The notes below the pieces were generated by a model. It saw only the letters and a program-made list of their open reading frames with translations, did not search any database and had not been told where the DNA came from. From positions 1-5,299 of the forward strand of contig JAEWEW010000176.1 in assembly GCA_023389175.1 (NCBI GenBank): a stretch of 5,299 nucleotides of DNA, written 5' to 3'. This stretch comes from Pseudomonadota bacterium. GTDB lineage: Bacteria; Pseudomonadota; Gammaproteobacteria; Burkholderiales; Burkholderiaceae_E. Below, in pieces: positions 3,871-5,299 of this stretch. The position numbers were made by a program, and so were the translations under genes. Every line of letters begins with the position of its first letter. Position 1 is the first letter of the stretch.

Positions 3871-5243
3871 TACTTACCGATACAAAACCGACTGAAGATC
3901 GCCCCCAACAAGTCCTCCACCGTCACCTTCCCCGTAATCCTCCCCAGCGCATCATGCGCCAGCCGCAGTTCCTCGGCGAACAGATCCAGCGCCCGATCCC
4001 CCTGCTCCCCATGCCCCCGCGCCAGCGCCACATGCTCGAGCGCCTCCCGCAGCGCCTGCAGATGCCGCTCTCTTGCCGCGAACACATCCTCGGACCCCGG
4101 CCGGAACCCCGCGATCCGCAGCAGCGCCGCCTTCAGCAGCTCGATTCCCGCCCCGGTCAGCGCCGATAGCCGCACCACGTCCCCATCCGCGGTCGGCGCC
4201 TCCCCGGCCAGGTCGATCTTGTTCACCACGGTGAGCCGCGCCGCACCCGCGGGCGCCCGCGCATCGATCGCCGCATAGAGGGCCGCATCCGTCGATGCCT
4301 CTGCGCCCGCGGCCTCCACCAGATGAACCACCACATCCGCCCGCTCGATCTCCCGCCAGGTCCGCTCGATCCCGATCCGCTCCACCGGATCCTCCGTTTC
4401 ACGCAACCCCGCCGTATCGATAATGTCGAGCGGCACCCCCTCGATCGAAATCGTCTGCGTCACCCGGTCCCGCGTCGTCCCCGCGATCGGCGTCACGATC
4501 GCCACCTCCGCGCCCGCCAGCGCATTCAGCAGGCTCGACTTCCCGACGTTCGGTGCCCCCACCAGCACCACGCCCAGCCCTTGCCTCAGCAGCGCCCCCT
4601 GCCGCGCCGTCTCCAGCAACTCCCGCAGCCGCGCCTCGATCTCGCCGAGCCGCCCCAGCGCATTCGCGCTCTCCAGGAACTCGATCTCCTCCTCGGGGAA
4701 ATCCAGCGTCGCCTCGACCAGCATGCGCAGCTCCAGCAACTGCTCCGCCAGCGCCTCGATCTTCTGCGAGAACACGCCCTCCAGCGACCGCGCCGCGGAG
4801 CGTGCCGCCTGCTCGGTGCTTGCCTCGATCAGGTCCGCGACGGCCTCGGCCTGCGCCAGGTCGATCTTGTCGTTGAGGAAGGCGCGCTCGGTGAACTCGC
4901 CCGGCTCGGCGAGCCGCACCGCATCGCCGCCCGCCGCGAGCACCCGCTGCAGCAGCAGCTGCATCACCACCGGGCCGCCGTGCCCCTGCAGCTCCAGCAC
5001 GGTCTCGCCGGTGTACGAATTCGGCGCGGGAAAGAGGATGGCAAGGCCGTAGTCGATCGGCCGTCCGTCCTCGGCGAGGAACGGGCCGTAGGTGGCCATG
5101 CGCGGCACGAGCGGCCGCCCGACGATGGCGGCGACGATCGCGTCGATCTCCGCCGGGCGCGGCCCGGAGACCCGGACCACGCCGATCGCGCCCTTGCCGG
5201 GCGCGGTGGCTAGGGCAAGGATCGCCCGGTCATCCCGCGGCAC
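3870..5243 (-). CDS. mnmE: tRNA modification GTPase MnmE
   Basis: MnmE (TrmE) works with MnmG to install the carboxymethylaminomethyl or aminomethyl group on the wobble uridine C5 of certain tRNAs, using a folate-derived carbon. The 457 residues are full length. The N-terminal folate-binding domain occupies about 1-120 (IATAPGKGAIGVVRVSG-like start, then LAEPGEFTERAFLNDKIDL). A helical domain surrounds the G domain at about 222-380. G motifs are all intact: GAPNVGKS (229-236), TTRD (256-259), DTAG (276-279), NKID (341-344) and SAL (360-362). The C-terminal FCIGK ends the protein with the conserved Cys454. The start is GTG 5243; no other in-frame ATG, GTG or TTG lies between it and the conserved region. 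It overlaps the yidC stop by 14 bp and has no strong ribosome site, which suggests translational coupling. The yidC-mnmE order is conserved in proteobacteria. Confidence 0.97.
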   Translation of the reverse strand: MPRDDRAILALATAPGKGAIGVVRVSGPRPAEIDAIVAAIVGRPLVPRMATYGPFLAEDGRPIDYGLAILFPAPNSYTGETVLELQGHGGPVVMQLLLQRVLAAGGDAVRLAEPGEFTERAFLNDKIDLAQAEAVADLIEASTEQAARSAARSLEGVFSQKIEALAEQLLELRMLVEATLDFPEEEIEFLESANALGRLGEIEARLRELLETARQGALLRQGLGVVLVGAPNVGKSSLLNALAGAEVAIVTPIAGTTRDRVTQTISIEGVPLDIIDTAGLRETEDPVERIGIERTWREIERADVVVHLVEAAGAEASTDAALYAAIDARAPAGAARLTVVNKIDLAGEAPTADGDVVRLSALTGAGIELLKAALLRIAGFRPGSEDVFAARERHLQALREALEHVALARGHGEQGDRALDLFAEELRLAHDALGRITGKVTVEDLLGAIFSRFCIGK

Positions 5244-5299
5244 GGCCGAAGACCGGCTTGCCCTCGATGCGCCGGGTGATGACCCACTGCTGGGCGATC
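5230..5299 (-). CDS. yidC: C-terminal end of membrane insertase YidC (partial)
   Basis: The minus-strand frame entering from the right edge reads IAQQWVITRRIEGKPVFGRAAG and then TGA. The QQWVITRRIE stretch is the cytoplasmic tail after the last transmembrane helix of YidC, which inserts and folds inner-membrane proteins alone or with SecYEG. Only 22 codons are inside the window. The call rests on this tail motif together with its position directly before mnmE, the usual arrangement. The stop lies 14 bases inside the mnmE reading frame. Confidence 0.85.
   Translation of the reverse strand, partial: IAQQWVITRRIEGKPVFGRAAG

Noticed and set aside
3804..4169. Continuation of the ATPase reading frame to 4169
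   Set aside because: After 3803 the translation loses all family resemblance, and from 3870 it is simply antisense to mnmE.
4323..5213. Long open frame on the plus strand (296 codons)
   Set aside because: It is antisense to mnmE, rich in Arg, Pro, Gln and Leu, and matches the third-position bias of mnmE; no independent start signal.
5231..5233. ATG at 5233 (minus strand) as the mnmE start
   Set aside because: It is out of frame with mnmE; only the GTG at 5243 is in frame before the conserved N-terminus.
1..5299. CRISPR array, tRNA or rRNA genes, complete insertion sequence
   Set aside because: No regularly spaced repeats, no tRNA-like cloverleaf text or rRNA stretches, and no transposase reading frame were seen on either strand.

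Overview
The window looks like a piece of a GC-rich proteobacterial chromosome, most likely Burkholderiales or another betaproteobacterium. The grounds are the yidC-mnmE gene order at the right-hand end, which is typical of the rpmH-rnpA-yidC-mnmE cluster near oriC, and a Bug-type (TctC) periplasmic binding protein, a family greatly expanded in Burkholderiales. The taxon is an inference from gene content; nothing here fixes a species.

Layout from left to right. Bases 1-34 are almost pure G and look like a contig-end or sequencing artefact. A short two-gene plus-strand operon follows (113-1175). It encodes a winged-helix/minimal nucleotidyltransferase fusion protein and a HEPN-like partner. 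Its promoter is interlocked with two 17-bp inverted repeats spaced 21 bp centre to centre. Tail to tail with it is a minus-strand orphan MazE/AbrB-type antitoxin (1204-1434) that has no toxin gene beside it. Next comes a minus-strand catabolic pair (1552-3416): a Bug solute-binding protein followed, with a 4-base GTGA overlap, by a LigI-like amidohydrolase. Together they probably take up and hydrolyse a small organic acid or lactone. Between 3553 and about 3862 lie the remains of an AAA-type ATPase of the DUF4143 family. It keeps its operator-like TGAGTA repeats and Walker A motif, but it is frameshifted near its start and cut off after about 75 codons. The right end is conserved backbone: full-length mnmE (minus strand) and the last 22 codons of yidC.

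The left and middle parts form an accessory zone joined to the 3' side of the yidC-mnmE backbone. It holds three separate traces of toxin-antitoxin-like or mobile modules: an MNT/HEPN pair, an orphan antitoxin and a decayed ATPase. The MNT/HEPN pair is the best candidate for something under-described. Both proteins depart from the canonical HepT/MntA motifs, and the regulator, enzyme and operator appear to be combined in one compact autoregulated unit.
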